Of a stretch of 64,000 nt of DNA, positions 48,172 to 56,339 are shown in pieces. The position numbers and the translations under genes are program-made. Positions within the stretch are counted from its first letter, which is position 1. Each line of letters starts with the position of its first letter. The notes below the pieces were generated by a model. It had not been told where the DNA came from. It worked only from the letters and a program-made list of their open reading frames with translations, and did no database searches. The stretch is from Candidatus Manganitrophus sp. (GTDB taxonomy: Bacteria; Nitrospirota; Nitrospiria; SBBL01; Manganitrophaceae): NCBI GenBank assembly GCA_028865235.1, contig CP114561.1:2810001-2874000 (forward strand). Direction: 5' to 3'.

Positions 48172-48213
48172 AACGTTCGAAAGGCTTATTTACAAGATGA
48201 GTCCGGATGAAAT

Positions 48214-48243
48214 AAAAAGGCTGGGAGAAATCCCAGCCTTTTT
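48214..48243. terminator. Bidirectional Rho-independent terminator
   Basis: A perfect 13-bp inverted repeat, AAAAAGGCTGGGA / TCCCAGCCTTTTT, with a GAAA loop. It lies between convergent genes panB (+) and the lipoprotein (-), and has T-runs on both strands. Confidence 0.93.
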
Positions 48244-48258
48244 GCATTCTTGAGGGGA

Positions 48259-49698
48259 TTATTCTCGAGCAAAGACAATCTCGAGATTGCCGAGGGTCGC
48301 ATCCTCCCAGGAGGCTAACAAGGTCCCATCCGCGGCGGCGATAATGCTCGGGTTCGCTGCGGAGCCTGCCGTCTCGATATTGGAAGAAGCGCTGAACGTA
48401 TCCCCGCCGTCCTCTGATTTTCTAAATGCCATCCCTGCAAGGTCGGGAGTGCTCTCCATCCAAACGACATAGACAGATGATCCCGAGACAGAGATCCGAG
48501 GACTATTGGAGCTGCCGGCCGTGTTCGAAAAATTGCTCTGGGTGCAATCGTTGGGATCCGTGAATTGATCTCCCTGATTGCTGGACCGGACGAAAAGTAT
48601 TTCCGATCTGGTTGAGGCAGCAATCGCGGTATTATCTTGGACCGCGGGACACCGCTCAGGAGAGCCCTCCCATATCAGATAGACATTATTTCCTTCCGCA
48701 GCGAGACTCGGCCGGCTCGATCCTTTGATGAAACCGGAGAGGACCCTGGCTTGCTGACTGAGTGGGGGACTGAAAGACGAACCGAGCGGATCGGATAGCT
48801 TTCTAAAAAAAACTTTTGAATGCGCGACCGGTAGAGGCTGAGGCTGCGGCACGTCTTCCCAGGCGATATAGATTTCGTCTGCCGTTGCGGCCAGGGTCGG
48901 GGCAAATGAAGGGGAGAGGGTGCTGTCATCCTTTGGGCCTGAGATGGTGAAGATCGTTGGATCGAATGTGGTTCCATCGTCTGTCGATCTCCTTAGTAGA
49001 ATTTCCGAGTTGATGATCCGAAATGTTTTGGAGGGAGGATTGAGTGAGTTATCGATCTCGAACTGATAAATAGTTGATTCCCCCCATGCAACGAAGACGT
49101 TCGCGCCGGAAGCAACAACGGTCGGTAATTGCGAAGGGCACGGATCGTCCCCCGGTGTGTCGGTGTTGTTTCTGCAATTCTGGATCGGACTCGAAAGTCT
49201 CAAGCCGGTCTCACTTAAAGGAGGAGACCAGGTGAAGGTGCCGTTCACATCTTCGCCGCGCCTATAAAAAATGTCGAATTCGTTGGCCTCCACATTGGTC
49301 GGAACGGTTTCCTCCCAGACGATATGGACGAAATTCCCCGACGCAGCGACCTGGGGATTGCCCGAGAAGACGGAGGTCTGAGAAACATTGACCGGTGCGC
49401 CGAAGGTGGCGCCGCCGTCTCCGGAACGGGAGAGGAAGACCTCCATGTTCTGACCGCCGACATGTTCCTGCCAGACGACATACAGGGTTTCTCCCGACGC
49501 AGCACTATCCGGCGCGATGGAGAGAGCCTCGGTGTTGGAAAGGTTGATCACATTGGCCGGAAGCTCGGGAGGCGAGGGCTGATTCTCCCCTTTGCAACCG
49601 GAGAGGGTGAAGAGAAGAGCGATTAGCAGAGGAGAGAGTGCGGAATAAAAAAAGCCGGAAGGGCTTTTGCTCCGCGCTTCGCTCTCCGCATTCCGCAT
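48259..49698 (-). CDS. Lipoprotein with sialidase/BNR-like beta-propeller repeats
   Basis: A 479-residue exported lipoprotein; the lipobox LSGC follows a hydrophobic run (LLIALLFTL). The body has repeated YVVWQE, VHIVWEE, VFVAWGE, IYIAWED, VYLIWEG and VYVVWME strands alternating with SRSGDGGATFG-type Asp-box loops, typical of a six-bladed sialidase-like propeller. No catalytic residues are recognised, so a binding role is more likely. The start ATG at 49698 has AAGGACC upstream. The first codons overlap a short GCGGA-repeat and a hairpin that looks like the terminator of the upstream aldehyde dehydrogenase, which is unusual. Confidence 0.75.
   Translation of the reverse strand: MRNAESEARSKSPSGFFYSALSPLLIALLFTLSGCKGENQPSPPELPANVINLSNTEALSIAPDSAASGETLYVVWQEHVGGQNMEVFLSRSGDGGATFGAPVNVSQTSVFSGNPQVAASGNFVHIVWEETVPTNVEANEFDIFYRRGEDVNGTFTWSPPLSETGLRLSSPIQNCRNNTDTPGDDPCPSQLPTVVASGANVFVAWGESTIYQFEIDNSLNPPSKTFRIINSEILLRRSTDDGTTFDPTIFTISGPKDDSTLSPSFAPTLAATADEIYIAWEDVPQPQPLPVAHSKVFFRKLSDPLGSSFSPPLSQQARVLSGFIKGSSRPSLAAEGNNVYLIWEGSPERCPAVQDNTAIAASTRSEILFVRSSNQGDQFTDPNDCTQSNFSNTAGSSNSPRISVSGSSVYVVWMESTPDLAGMAFRKSEDGGDTFSASSNIETAGSAANPSIIAAADGTLLASWEDATLGNLEIVFARE
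49647..49668 (-). terminator. Terminator-like hairpin after the aldehyde dehydrogenase gene
   Basis: On the minus strand, AAAAGCC - CTTCC - GGCTTTT is followed by further T (T7 in all), 40 bp after the aldehyde dehydrogenase stop at 49710. It lies inside the first codons of the lipoprotein gene. Confidence 0.55.
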
Positions 49699-49709
49699 TC
49701 GGATGGTCC

Positions 49710-51202
49710 TTATTCTTTGTCGATTTGTGCTTTTTGAAGCCGGCCGCTGTAGTCGCGGTAGATGATCTTCCATTGGGTGTAGAGATCGAGGGCGCCGCCC
49801 CGTCCGCCGGCGTCACGCGGTCCAAGGCCGGTCCGTTTGGTCCCGCCGAACGGCAGCTGGATTTCGGCGCCGATGGTGGAGGCGTTGATGTAAACCAAGC
49901 CGGTATTCAAATCGCGCTCCGCCACGGCGGTTTTGTTGACGTCTTGTGAGTAGATCGCAGCCGAGAGGCCGAAAGGGATATCGTTGGCGACGTCGATCGC
50001 TTCCTGGAGATTCCGGGCGCGCAGGATGGCGACGACCGGGCCGAAGATCTCTTCCTGCGCGATCCGCATCTTCGGCTGAACGTCGGTAAAAATCGTCGGC
50101 TCGATGAAATAGCCGTTGGCGTGCTTCCCCTTCTTCAGGGCATTCCCACCCAGGATCAGCTTGGCTCCTTCCTTTTTTCCGACTTCGATGTAATCGAGAA
50201 TTCTACGATATTGGGCTTCGCTGATGACCGGACCGATCTGCGTTTTTTTGTCCGACCCCGGCCCGACCCTCAGCTGCGCGGCCCGTTCGGAAAACATCTT
50301 TACAAAGCGATCGTGAACCGCTTCATGAACGATCAGCCGGCTGGCGGCGGTGCAGCGCTGCCCGCTGGTTCCGAATCCTCCCAGATCGCTCCTTCGATCG
50401 CAAGCTCGAGGTTGGCATCGTCCATGACGATGATCGGATTTTTTCCGCCGGTCTCCATCGTGAAGTGCTTGTGCAGGCTGCCGCAAATGCCGGCCAGCCG
50501 CTCGCCGACCGGATTCGAGCCGGTGAACGAGACCACATCGACCTCCGGATGGCGAACCATCGGCTCGCCGGCGGTCTCTCCGAACCCGTGAATCATGTTC
50601 AGCACCCCCGGCGGGAGACCCGCTTCGATCAGGATCTCGACAAATCGGGTGGCGCAAACCGGGGTTTCCTCGGCCGGTTTAAAGACGACCGTATTCCCAG
50701 TGATGAGGGCGGGAGTCATTTTCCAGGAGGGGATGGCGATCGGGAAATTCCAGGGGGTAATCTGAGCGACCACACCGATCGGGACCCGAACCGATTTCGC
50801 GTCTTTATTCGGAAGCTCCGAGGGGACCGTCTCACCGGAGAGGCGTCTCCCCTCGCCGGCCATATAGTAGGTCATGTCGATCGCCTCTTGAACGTCTCCC
50901 ATCGCCTCCGGCATCACCTTGCCCATCTCCCGGCAGACCAGCTCTCCGAGCTCCTTTTTCCGCTTGACCAGAAGCTCGGCCGCCCGGTAGAGGATCTCCC
51001 CCCGATGGGGAGCCGGTGTGAGGGACCATTCGCGAAATGCCTTACGGGCGGCGGTGACCGCTTTATCGACATCGGTCGCATCGGAGTCGGCGACCGTTCC
51101 GACGAGATCGCGGGTATCGGCGGGATTCCGGCTCTCAAAGGTCTTCCCGCGCGCCGCATCGACCCATTTTCCATTGATGTAATTTCGAATCTTCTCAGCC
51201 AT
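49710..51202 (-). CDS. Aldehyde dehydrogenase (frameshifted)
   Basis: NAD(P)-dependent oxidation of an aldehyde to an acid. Motifs: ITPWNFPIAIPSWK, the Glu in METGGKNP, the catalytic Cys in GTSGQRCTAASR, and QEEIFGPVVA. The frame breaks near 50378; one extra G (ATCTGGGGAGG) joins EGAIW to GGFGTSGQRC, giving about 497 residues, the family norm. The C-terminal sequence (NTGLVYINASTIGAEIQLPF) resembles the aminoadipate-semialdehyde (ALDH7-like) or archaeal-type groups, so the substrate is uncertain. Divergent from radA across a gap with a long hairpin. Confidence 0.9.
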
Positions 51203-51269
51203 TTTGATTTCCCTTTCAATTTGTTCATTTTATCCAAAAAGGGCCGAAATGACAATGGGGGAAGAGAAC

Positions 51270-51309
51270 GCGTGAGGGGTGAGGCGTCAGGCGACCTCAT
51301 CCCTCACGC
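51270..51309. repeat. Intergenic 15-bp inverted repeat
   Basis: GCGTGAGGGGTGAGG (51270-51284) and CCTCATCCCTCACGC (51295-51309) match at 14 of 15 positions across a 10-base loop. It lies between divergent genes, so it is not a terminator of either. Its sequence resembles interspersed GTGAGG-type palindromes; similar GGAG-rich elements occur near 55128. Confidence 0.7.
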
Positions 51310-51382
51310 CGCCCGTTATTTATCTTTTTTGATCGTTTGCTTTTTGAAAATTGATCGATTATCATGAGAAAAAGGAAGAGGA

Positions 51383-52774
51383 ATGGCTAAAATAAAAACA
51401 GTCTTTTATTGTCAGGAATGCGGCTACCAATCGCCCAAATGGCTCGGGAAGTGCCCCGACTGCGGCGTTTGGAATTCGCTGGTCGAGGAGCGGGTCGAGC
51501 CGGCTCTTGGGAAGAACCAGGAATCCCGGTGGCTGGCCCAGGGAGAGCTCGACCGGGAGATTTGGGCGCCGAAGCCGATCTCTCAAATTCTCCCCGTTTC
51601 CGAAATGCGGGCGAAGACCGGTTCGAGCGAATTTGACCGGGTCTTGGGAGGGGGGATCGTCGCCGGATCGGTGGTCCTCATCGGGGGGGACCCGGGAATC
51701 GGAAAATCGACCCTTCTGCTTCAATCGCTCGATCAAATCGGGGCGGGCCGCGGAAAAGTCCTCTATGTCTCCGGGGAAGAATCTCCGGCCCAGGTGAAAT
51801 TACGGGCCGACCGGCTCCGGATCTCCTCCGATCACCTTTATATTCTTGCCGAAACGGCCTTTGAAGAAATCATCCACCATGCGCAAGCGGTCCAACCGGT
51901 TGCGATCGTCATCGATTCGATCCAGACGATGTATACCCGCCAGATCAGCTCCGCCCCCGGCAGCGTGACGCAGATCCGAGAGGTCGCCTCTCAGCTGATG
52001 TTTTACGCCAAGCGCGCCAACGTGGCGGTTTTGATTGTCGGCCATGTCACTAAAGAAGGATCGATCGCGGGGCCGCGCGTCCTCGAGCACATCGTCGATA
52101 CGGTTCTCTATTTCGAGGGGGACAAGGGGCACCCCTATCGAATTCTCCGGGCGATCAAAAATCGCTTCGGGTCGACGAACGAGCTGGGGGTTTTCGAGAT
52201 GAAAGGGGCGGGTCTGGCCGACGTCGATAATCCTTCAGGTCTCTTCCTCGCAGAACGGCCGCGCGACGCGGCCGGCTCGGTCGTCGTCGCCGCGCAGGAA
52301 GGAACCCGGCCGATCTTGATCGAGCTTCAAGCGCTGGTCAGCGCCTCTTATCTCGGCACGGCGCGCCGGATGGCGTTGGGGGTCGACTCGAATCGGGTCT
52401 CGCTCCTCCTCGCCGTTTTGGAAAAGCGGGCGGGGCTTCATCTCGCGGGCCAGGATGTTTTCATCAACGTCGTCAGCGGGATTCAGGTCGAAGAGCCGGC
52501 GATCGATTTGGGGATCGCGGCGGCGGTCGCTTCCAGCTTCCGGGAACGCCCGGTCGATCCGGCGACGGTGATCTTCGGGGAGGTCGGTCTGGCAGGAGAG
52601 ATTCGCGGTGTCCAGCAGCCGACCCTCCGGATTCGCGAGGCTGAGAAACTCGGATTCAAGCGGTGCATCCTTCCGAAGCGGAATCAGGAACTGCTTCGGG
52701 AAGAGGGAGAGATCGGGAACACACTGGAAGTGATCGGCGTCTCGCATCTTGCCGAGGCGCTCGAGTTGATCTAG
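51383..52774 (+). CDS. radA: DNA repair protein RadA
   Basis: Branch-migration helicase in recombinational repair, a RecA/DnaB-like ATPase. 463 residues. The N-terminal C4 zinc finger is CQECGYQSPKWLGKCPDCG. Walker A is GGDPGIGKSTLL, Walker B VIVIDSIQ, and the RadA-specific KNRFG motif is present (IKNRFGSTNELG). The C-terminal Lon-protease-like domain is recognisable (LAVLEKRAGLHLAGQDVF, IFGEVGLAGEIRGV). ATG preceded by GGAAGAGG. A divergent aldehyde dehydrogenase lies upstream; a lipoprotein gene follows after 18 bp. Confidence 0.96.
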   Translation: MAKIKTVFYCQECGYQSPKWLGKCPDCGVWNSLVEERVEPALGKNQESRWLAQGELDREIWAPKPISQILPVSEMRAKTGSSEFDRVLGGGIVAGSVVLIGGDPGIGKSTLLLQSLDQIGAGRGKVLYVSGEESPAQVKLRADRLRISSDHLYILAETAFEEIIHHAQAVQPVAIVIDSIQTMYTRQISSAPGSVTQIREVASQLMFYAKRANVAVLIVGHVTKEGSIAGPRVLEHIVDTVLYFEGDKGHPYRILRAIKNRFGSTNELGVFEMKGAGLADVDNPSGLFLAERPRDAAGSVVVAAQEGTRPILIELQALVSASYLGTARRMALGVDSNRVSLLLAVLEKRAGLHLAGQDVFINVVSGIQVEEPAIDLGIAAAVASSFRERPVDPATVIFGEVGLAGEIRGVQQPTLRIREAEKLGFKRCILPKRNQELLREEGEIGNTLEVIGVSHLAEALELI

Positions 52775-52792
52775 TTCTTCTAGGAGAAGAAG

Positions 52793-53539
52793 TTGGTCCG
52801 TTCCTGGTTTCGCCTTGCGTTGGTGATGTTGCTGCTCGTATCGGGTTGCGCAAAAAAAGAGATCCGGCCCGTCGATGAGGCGGTGAAGAAAGACGCCTCT
52901 TTGGAAGAGCTTCTGACCCTCTATCAACTCCGCCGTCAGGAGTGGAGCGGGTTTAAAGGACTGTTGGAGATCACGGCCGACTCCGAACGTCAGGGGCGCC
53001 ATACCTTTCAGGCGAGCTGGGTCCACCGGAACGGGGAGACCCGGATCCGGGGATTTAATCTTTTGGGAGGGACCCTCTTTGAATTGCGGCTGGCCGGCCC
53101 CAGGGTGATCCTCCATCTTCCCTCGGAGCAAAGGACGATCGAGGCGACCCGGGAGGAATTTGAGGAAGAGGTCCGAACGGCGATCCCGATCGGATCACTG
53201 GCGCTGATCGACTGGGTCAATCGGGGAGCCATCCCCGACACGGCGCCGCCGTCGCTTCCGGCCCTGGAGAAGGGGGAAGATCGCTTCATCCTTTATCTCT
53301 TGAGGGCGCTGCCGGGGAAGGCGGTTCTGGAGGAGAAAATCTGGATCGAGCGGACGGCGTTTCGGTTAGAGCGGGTGGAGCGATTTGCGATGATGGGTGA
53401 GCGGAGCGGCCGCCTGATCTTCGGCGATTACCGGAAGGTCGGACGACAGGAGTTTCCCTTCGAAGTTCGGGGGGAGAGCGAAGGGGAGAAGGTGACGCTC
53501 CGTTTCAGGGAGGTCTCTCCGACCGTTCCATTGGAATAG
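52793..53539 (+). CDS. Lipoprotein with LolB/DUF4292-like beta fold
   Basis: A 248-residue lipoprotein with a TTG start (AGGAGAAG upstream). The lipobox LVSGC ends the signal (RLALVMLLLVSGC). The mature part has beta strands around FKGLLEITADSERQGRHTFQASWVH, GFNLLGGTLFELRLAG, VILHLPSEQRTIEA, and LIFGDYRKVG, consistent with an open barrel like LolB or DUF4292 outer-membrane lipoproteins. It lies between radA and tsaB in a tight operon. Role inferred from fold and location: envelope lipid or lipoprotein handling. Confidence 0.7.
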   Translation: MVRSWFRLALVMLLLVSGCAKKEIRPVDEAVKKDASLEELLTLYQLRRQEWSGFKGLLEITADSERQGRHTFQASWVHRNGETRIRGFNLLGGTLFELRLAGPRVILHLPSEQRTIEATREEFEEEVRTAIPIGSLALIDWVNRGAIPDTAPPSLPALEKGEDRFILYLLRALPGKAVLEEKIWIERTAFRLERVERFAMMGERSGRLIFGDYRKVGRQEFPFEVRGESEGEKVTLRFREVSPTVPLE

Positions 53540-53562
53540 TGGAATGGGACAGAGGGTAGAGG

Positions 53563-54279
53563 ATGAAGCTCTTATCGATTGAAACCGCCACGTTGGCAGG
53601 GGGGGTCGCGCTGATGGAGGAGGCCGGCCTGATTGCGGAGTATCGCCTTCATGTGGAGGTGCGCCACTCGGAACGCCTTCTCTTGGCGATCGATCGGCTC
53701 CTCACCGACAGCGGAACGGCGGTGGCCGATCTCGATGCGATTGCGGTTTCGATCGGTCCGGGGTCGTTCACCGGGCTGCGGGTCGGTCTCTCCACGGCGA
53801 AGGGGCTTGCGATGGGAGGGCGAAAGCCGCTGGTGACGGTCCCGACGCTGGAGGCGATGGCTTGGCTTTTCCCCTATTCGAATGCGTTGATTGCGCCGAT
53901 GCTCGATGCGCGGCGGCAGGAGGTTTATTGGGCGTTGTTCGATATGCAAGAGGGGAGACCTGTTCGGCTTCATCCCGATGCGGCGACTTCGCCCGAGGCG
54001 ATGCTGGAGGCGATCGGCCGTCTCGATCGACCGGTTCTCTTCGTCGGAGAGGGGGCGGAGAAATACCGTGAGCTTCTCCTCACGCGCAGACCGGGGGGAA
54101 CCCTTTTCCCTCCGAAGGCGCTCCGATTTCCCTCCGCAGCCGGCGTGGCGGAGTTGGGCCTCGCGCTCCTGAAAGGAGGGGAAGTTCATCCCCCGGAGGA
54201 GGTGACGCCGTTTTATCTCCGGGCCTCGACCGCCGAATTGAACCACCGCGCGAAATCAAGCAGCCAGGGGGCCGGATAA
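53563..54279 (+). CDS. tsaB: tRNA threonylcarbamoyladenosine protein TsaB
   Basis: A partner of TsaD and TsaE in making t6A on tRNAs. 238 residues, with the M22-like fold: LSIETATLAGGVAL, the HSERLLLAIDRLL helix, and VSIGPGSFTGLRVGLSTAKGLA. The region APMLDARRQEVYWALFD is typical of TsaB. It starts at ATG 53563, 24 bp after the lipoprotein gene, and is followed by rimI, the common pairing. Confidence 0.93.
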   Translation: MKLLSIETATLAGGVALMEEAGLIAEYRLHVEVRHSERLLLAIDRLLTDSGTAVADLDAIAVSIGPGSFTGLRVGLSTAKGLAMGGRKPLVTVPTLEAMAWLFPYSNALIAPMLDARRQEVYWALFDMQEGRPVRLHPDAATSPEAMLEAIGRLDRPVLFVGEGAEKYRELLLTRRPGGTLFPPKALRFPSAAGVAELGLALLKGGEVHPPEEVTPFYLRASTAELNHRAKSSSQGAG

Positions 54280-54300
54280 AATGATTCTCCGGCAGAGGCG

Positions 54301-54804
54301 ATGGAATCGGAAATGAATAAAAGAGCGGCGTCGGTTCCTCTCCTCTACGATCGGATGACTCCGAAAGATGTCGAGACGATCTTAACGATCGAGCGCGCCG
54401 CCTATTCGTCTCCCTGGACAAGAAGAATGTTCGAGTCCGAGCTGTGGGAGAACCCGTTTTCATTCGCCTATGTGGCGAGGGAAGAGGAACACCGTCGGAT
54501 CGTCGGTTATGTCCTCTTCTGGGTTGTCTATGATGAGCTTCACTTGATGAATGTGGCGGTCGAGCCGGCCTGGAGAAGACGAGGGATCGGAGAGGGGCTG
54601 GTTCGCTTCGCCCTGGAGAGCGGCCGAAGGCGGGGAATCCGGATGGCGACGCTCGAAGTACGCGCCTCCAATCTTCCGGCGCAAACGCTCTACCGGAATC
54701 TCGGATTTTATCAGGTCGGGGTTCGGCGAAACTACTATCGGGAGCCGAGAGAAGATGCGCTCCTGCTCCAATGCGACTTCGGCGGAGGGGGAGAAGAAGA
54801 ATAA
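54301..54804 (+). CDS. rimI: Ribosomal protein S18-alanine N-acetyltransferase (RimI)
   Basis: A GNAT-family N-acetyltransferase of about 167 residues. The acetyl-CoA loop is in WRRRGIGEGLVRFALE, preceded by HLMNVAVEP; the end RASNLPAQTLYRNLGFYQVGVRRNYY is the hallmark of RimI. It acetylates the N-terminus of S18 or related targets. Two starts are possible: ATG 54301 or ATG 54313 (MNKRAAS); the ribosome site does not settle it. It follows tsaB after 21 bp. Confidence 0.92.
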   Translation: MESEMNKRAASVPLLYDRMTPKDVETILTIERAAYSSPWTRRMFESELWENPFSFAYVAREEEHRRIVGYVLFWVVYDELHLMNVAVEPAWRRRGIGEGLVRFALESGRRRGIRMATLEVRASNLPAQTLYRNLGFYQVGVRRNYYREPREDALLLQCDFGGGGEEE

Positions 54805-54838
54805 ATTCATTTCACGTCACCTCATGAGGGGGGAATCG

Positions 54839-55120
54839 ATGGAGAAAGAAGAAAAGATCATCGAAATGCTCCGCGAAAAAAATTGGCATTTTCGTCACCT
54901 CGAGAAACTGCATGGGGAACTTGACCAATCGCTTCACAGGATGGGGCGAAGAAGGGTCTTGACTCCTCAAGAGGAGGTTCAAAAGAAAGAGTTCCAGAAG
55001 AAGAAATTAGCCGCCAAAGATGAAATGGTGGAGATGGTCCGGCAGGTTAAAATCGCCGGAAAAGCCGATGTCGAAAAAGGGGCCAAGTGGCTCTCCAACA
55101 TGACGGCTGGAAGACACTGA
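54839..55120 (+). CDS. DUF465-like small coiled-coil protein
   Basis: A 93-residue, highly charged helical protein (EEKIIEMLREKNWHFRHLEKLHGELDQSLHRM, EEVQKKEFQKKKLAAKDEMVEMVRQ). The hydrophobic spacing suggests a helical hairpin as in the DUF465/YdcH family. ATG 54839 has GAGGGGGG upstream. An in-frame extension further left overlaps rimI and is a shadow. Function unknown; in other bacteria the family is uncharacterised. Confidence 0.7.
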   Translation: MEKEEKIIEMLREKNWHFRHLEKLHGELDQSLHRMGRRRVLTPQEEVQKKEFQKKKLAAKDEMVEMVRQVKIAGKADVEKGAKWLSNMTAGRH

Positions 55121-55127
55121 CAGATTT

Positions 55128-55165
55128 CGGAGTGCGGAGCGAGAGGGAACTGGCTCCGCACTCCG
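55128..55165. repeat. Perfect 13-bp inverted repeat
   Basis: CGGAGTGCGGAGC (55128-55140) and GCTCCGCACTCCG (55153-55165), with a 12-base loop, 7 bp after a gene stop. The stem can extend by three weaker pairs. No T-run follows directly, so it may be a REP-type element rather than a terminator. A related GCGGA-rich stretch lies at about 49670-49697. Confidence 0.75.
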
Positions 55166-55203
55166 GAAAAACACACTCTGGATTTTTTTAGAATGAGGGG
55201 CCT

Positions 55204-55432
55204 TTGTTTGGGATTGGTTTTCCAGAATTGCTGCTGATCCTCGCGATTGCGCTTGTCGTCCTCGGTCCCGAGAAACTTCCCCAGATCGCGCGGATGATCG
55301 GAAGGGGGCTCGGCGAGGTTCGCCGTGCGACCGAGGAGGTGCGGGCGGAGATCGAGAAGGGGGGATAAAGAAGAACCGGTCAAGCCTGCCGCTAAACCTG
55401 AAAGCGCCTCACCCGAAATCAGTGACAAATAA
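55204..55432 (+). CDS. tatA: Twin-arginine translocase subunit TatA/TatB (frameshifted at C-terminus)
   Basis: A small protein with one N-terminal transmembrane helix and an amphipathic helix: [41 protein letters not shown]. The FG and ELLLIL...GPEKLP elements are typical; the Pro in LGPEKLP resembles TatB. The TTG start has GAGGGG upstream. The frame stops at 55368 (EKGG); removing one G from the G6 run gives [15 protein letters not shown] and ends at 55432. It precedes tatC, giving a minimal Tat export unit. Confidence 0.88.
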
Positions 55433-55610
55433 TGTGTATAGACGTCATCTCACATCTTTCCATTCAGAGGGTTTTGCCTTGATCAAAATCGGGGAAACTG
55501 TTTTAAGCCTCGCTGTAGTGTTCGCGTGCGTCGGCAAGAGGAGCGGAGGAAAAGGGAGAGTTGGAAAAAAGTGAAAAAGCCGGCCGGGAGTAGTAAAGGG
55601 GGGGGCGGAG

Positions 55611-56339
55611 ATGCCGATCTCCGGGCATCTTCAAGAGCTTCGGAGCCGACTGATTCGGTCGGTCCTAATTATCTCTTTTGCCTTCGGGGCCGCTTTTTAT
55701 TTTTCGGACAGCCTTCTTTTTTTCCTGAAGCGCCCCCTTCATGCCGAATTGGTCTTCCTCGCCCCCGCCGAAGCTTTTTGGGCCGACCTAAAGGTCTCCC
55801 TCTTCGTCGGTTTTTTGGCGGCGCTCCCGGTGATTCTCTATGAGATTTGGCAATTCGTCGCGCCCGGCCTTCTTCCGAATGAGCGGGGATATCTCTTCCC
55901 GTTTCTAATCTTTGCGACGTTGCTCTTTTTCGCCGGGATGGCTTTTTGTTATCTCTTCGCCTTGCCGTTCGCGCTCGATTTCTTGATCGACTACGGACGT
56001 CGAAGCGGCATCACCCCCCAGATCTCCGTTTCAATGTATATCGATTTTAATCTGAAGTTCCTCCTCGGGTTCGGTCTTGTCTTCGAGCTTCCGTTGGTGA
56101 TGCTCTTCTTATCGAGGATGGGGCTGTTGACCCCCGCCTTTTTCAGACAAAATCGGAAGTACGCCGTTCTCTTGGCATTTCTGATCGCGGCGATTCTCAC
56201 GCCGACCCCCGATATCTTTAACCAGTGCATCATGGCGATCCCGCTGATTGTCCTTTACGAGGTTGGGATCATCATCGTTCGGATTTTCGGAACCAAGATC
56301 TCACTTCGCAAGGAAGAACCGGGGGAGATGTCGCCATGA
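55611..56339 (+). CDS. tatC: Twin-arginine translocase subunit TatC
   Basis: The core receptor of the Tat system, with six membrane helices. Diagnostic text: HLQELRSRLIRSVL, LKVSLFVGFLAALPVILYEIWQFVAPGLLPNE, FNLKFLLGFGLVFELPLVM, and LTPTPDIFNQCIMAIPLIVLYE. 242 residues from ATG 55611. A GTG at 55571 would add KKPAGSSKGG before AEMPISG if one G of the G8 run near 55600 is removed; that could be the true start. Its stop overlaps the start of the next gene (ATGA at 56336). Confidence 0.95.
   Translation: MPISGHLQELRSRLIRSVLIISFAFGAAFYFSDSLLFFLKRPLHAELVFLAPAEAFWADLKVSLFVGFLAALPVILYEIWQFVAPGLLPNERGYLFPFLIFATLLFFAGMAFCYLFALPFALDFLIDYGRRSGITPQISVSMYIDFNLKFLLGFGLVFELPLVMLFLSRMGLLTPAFFRQNRKYAVLLAFLIAAILTPTPDIFNQCIMAIPLIVLYEVGIIIVRIFGTKISLRKEEPGEMSP

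Noticed and set aside
54551..54838. Longer version of the DUF465-like gene starting inside rimI
   Set aside because: The extra residues are a shadow of rimI, and ATG 54839 has its own ribosome site.
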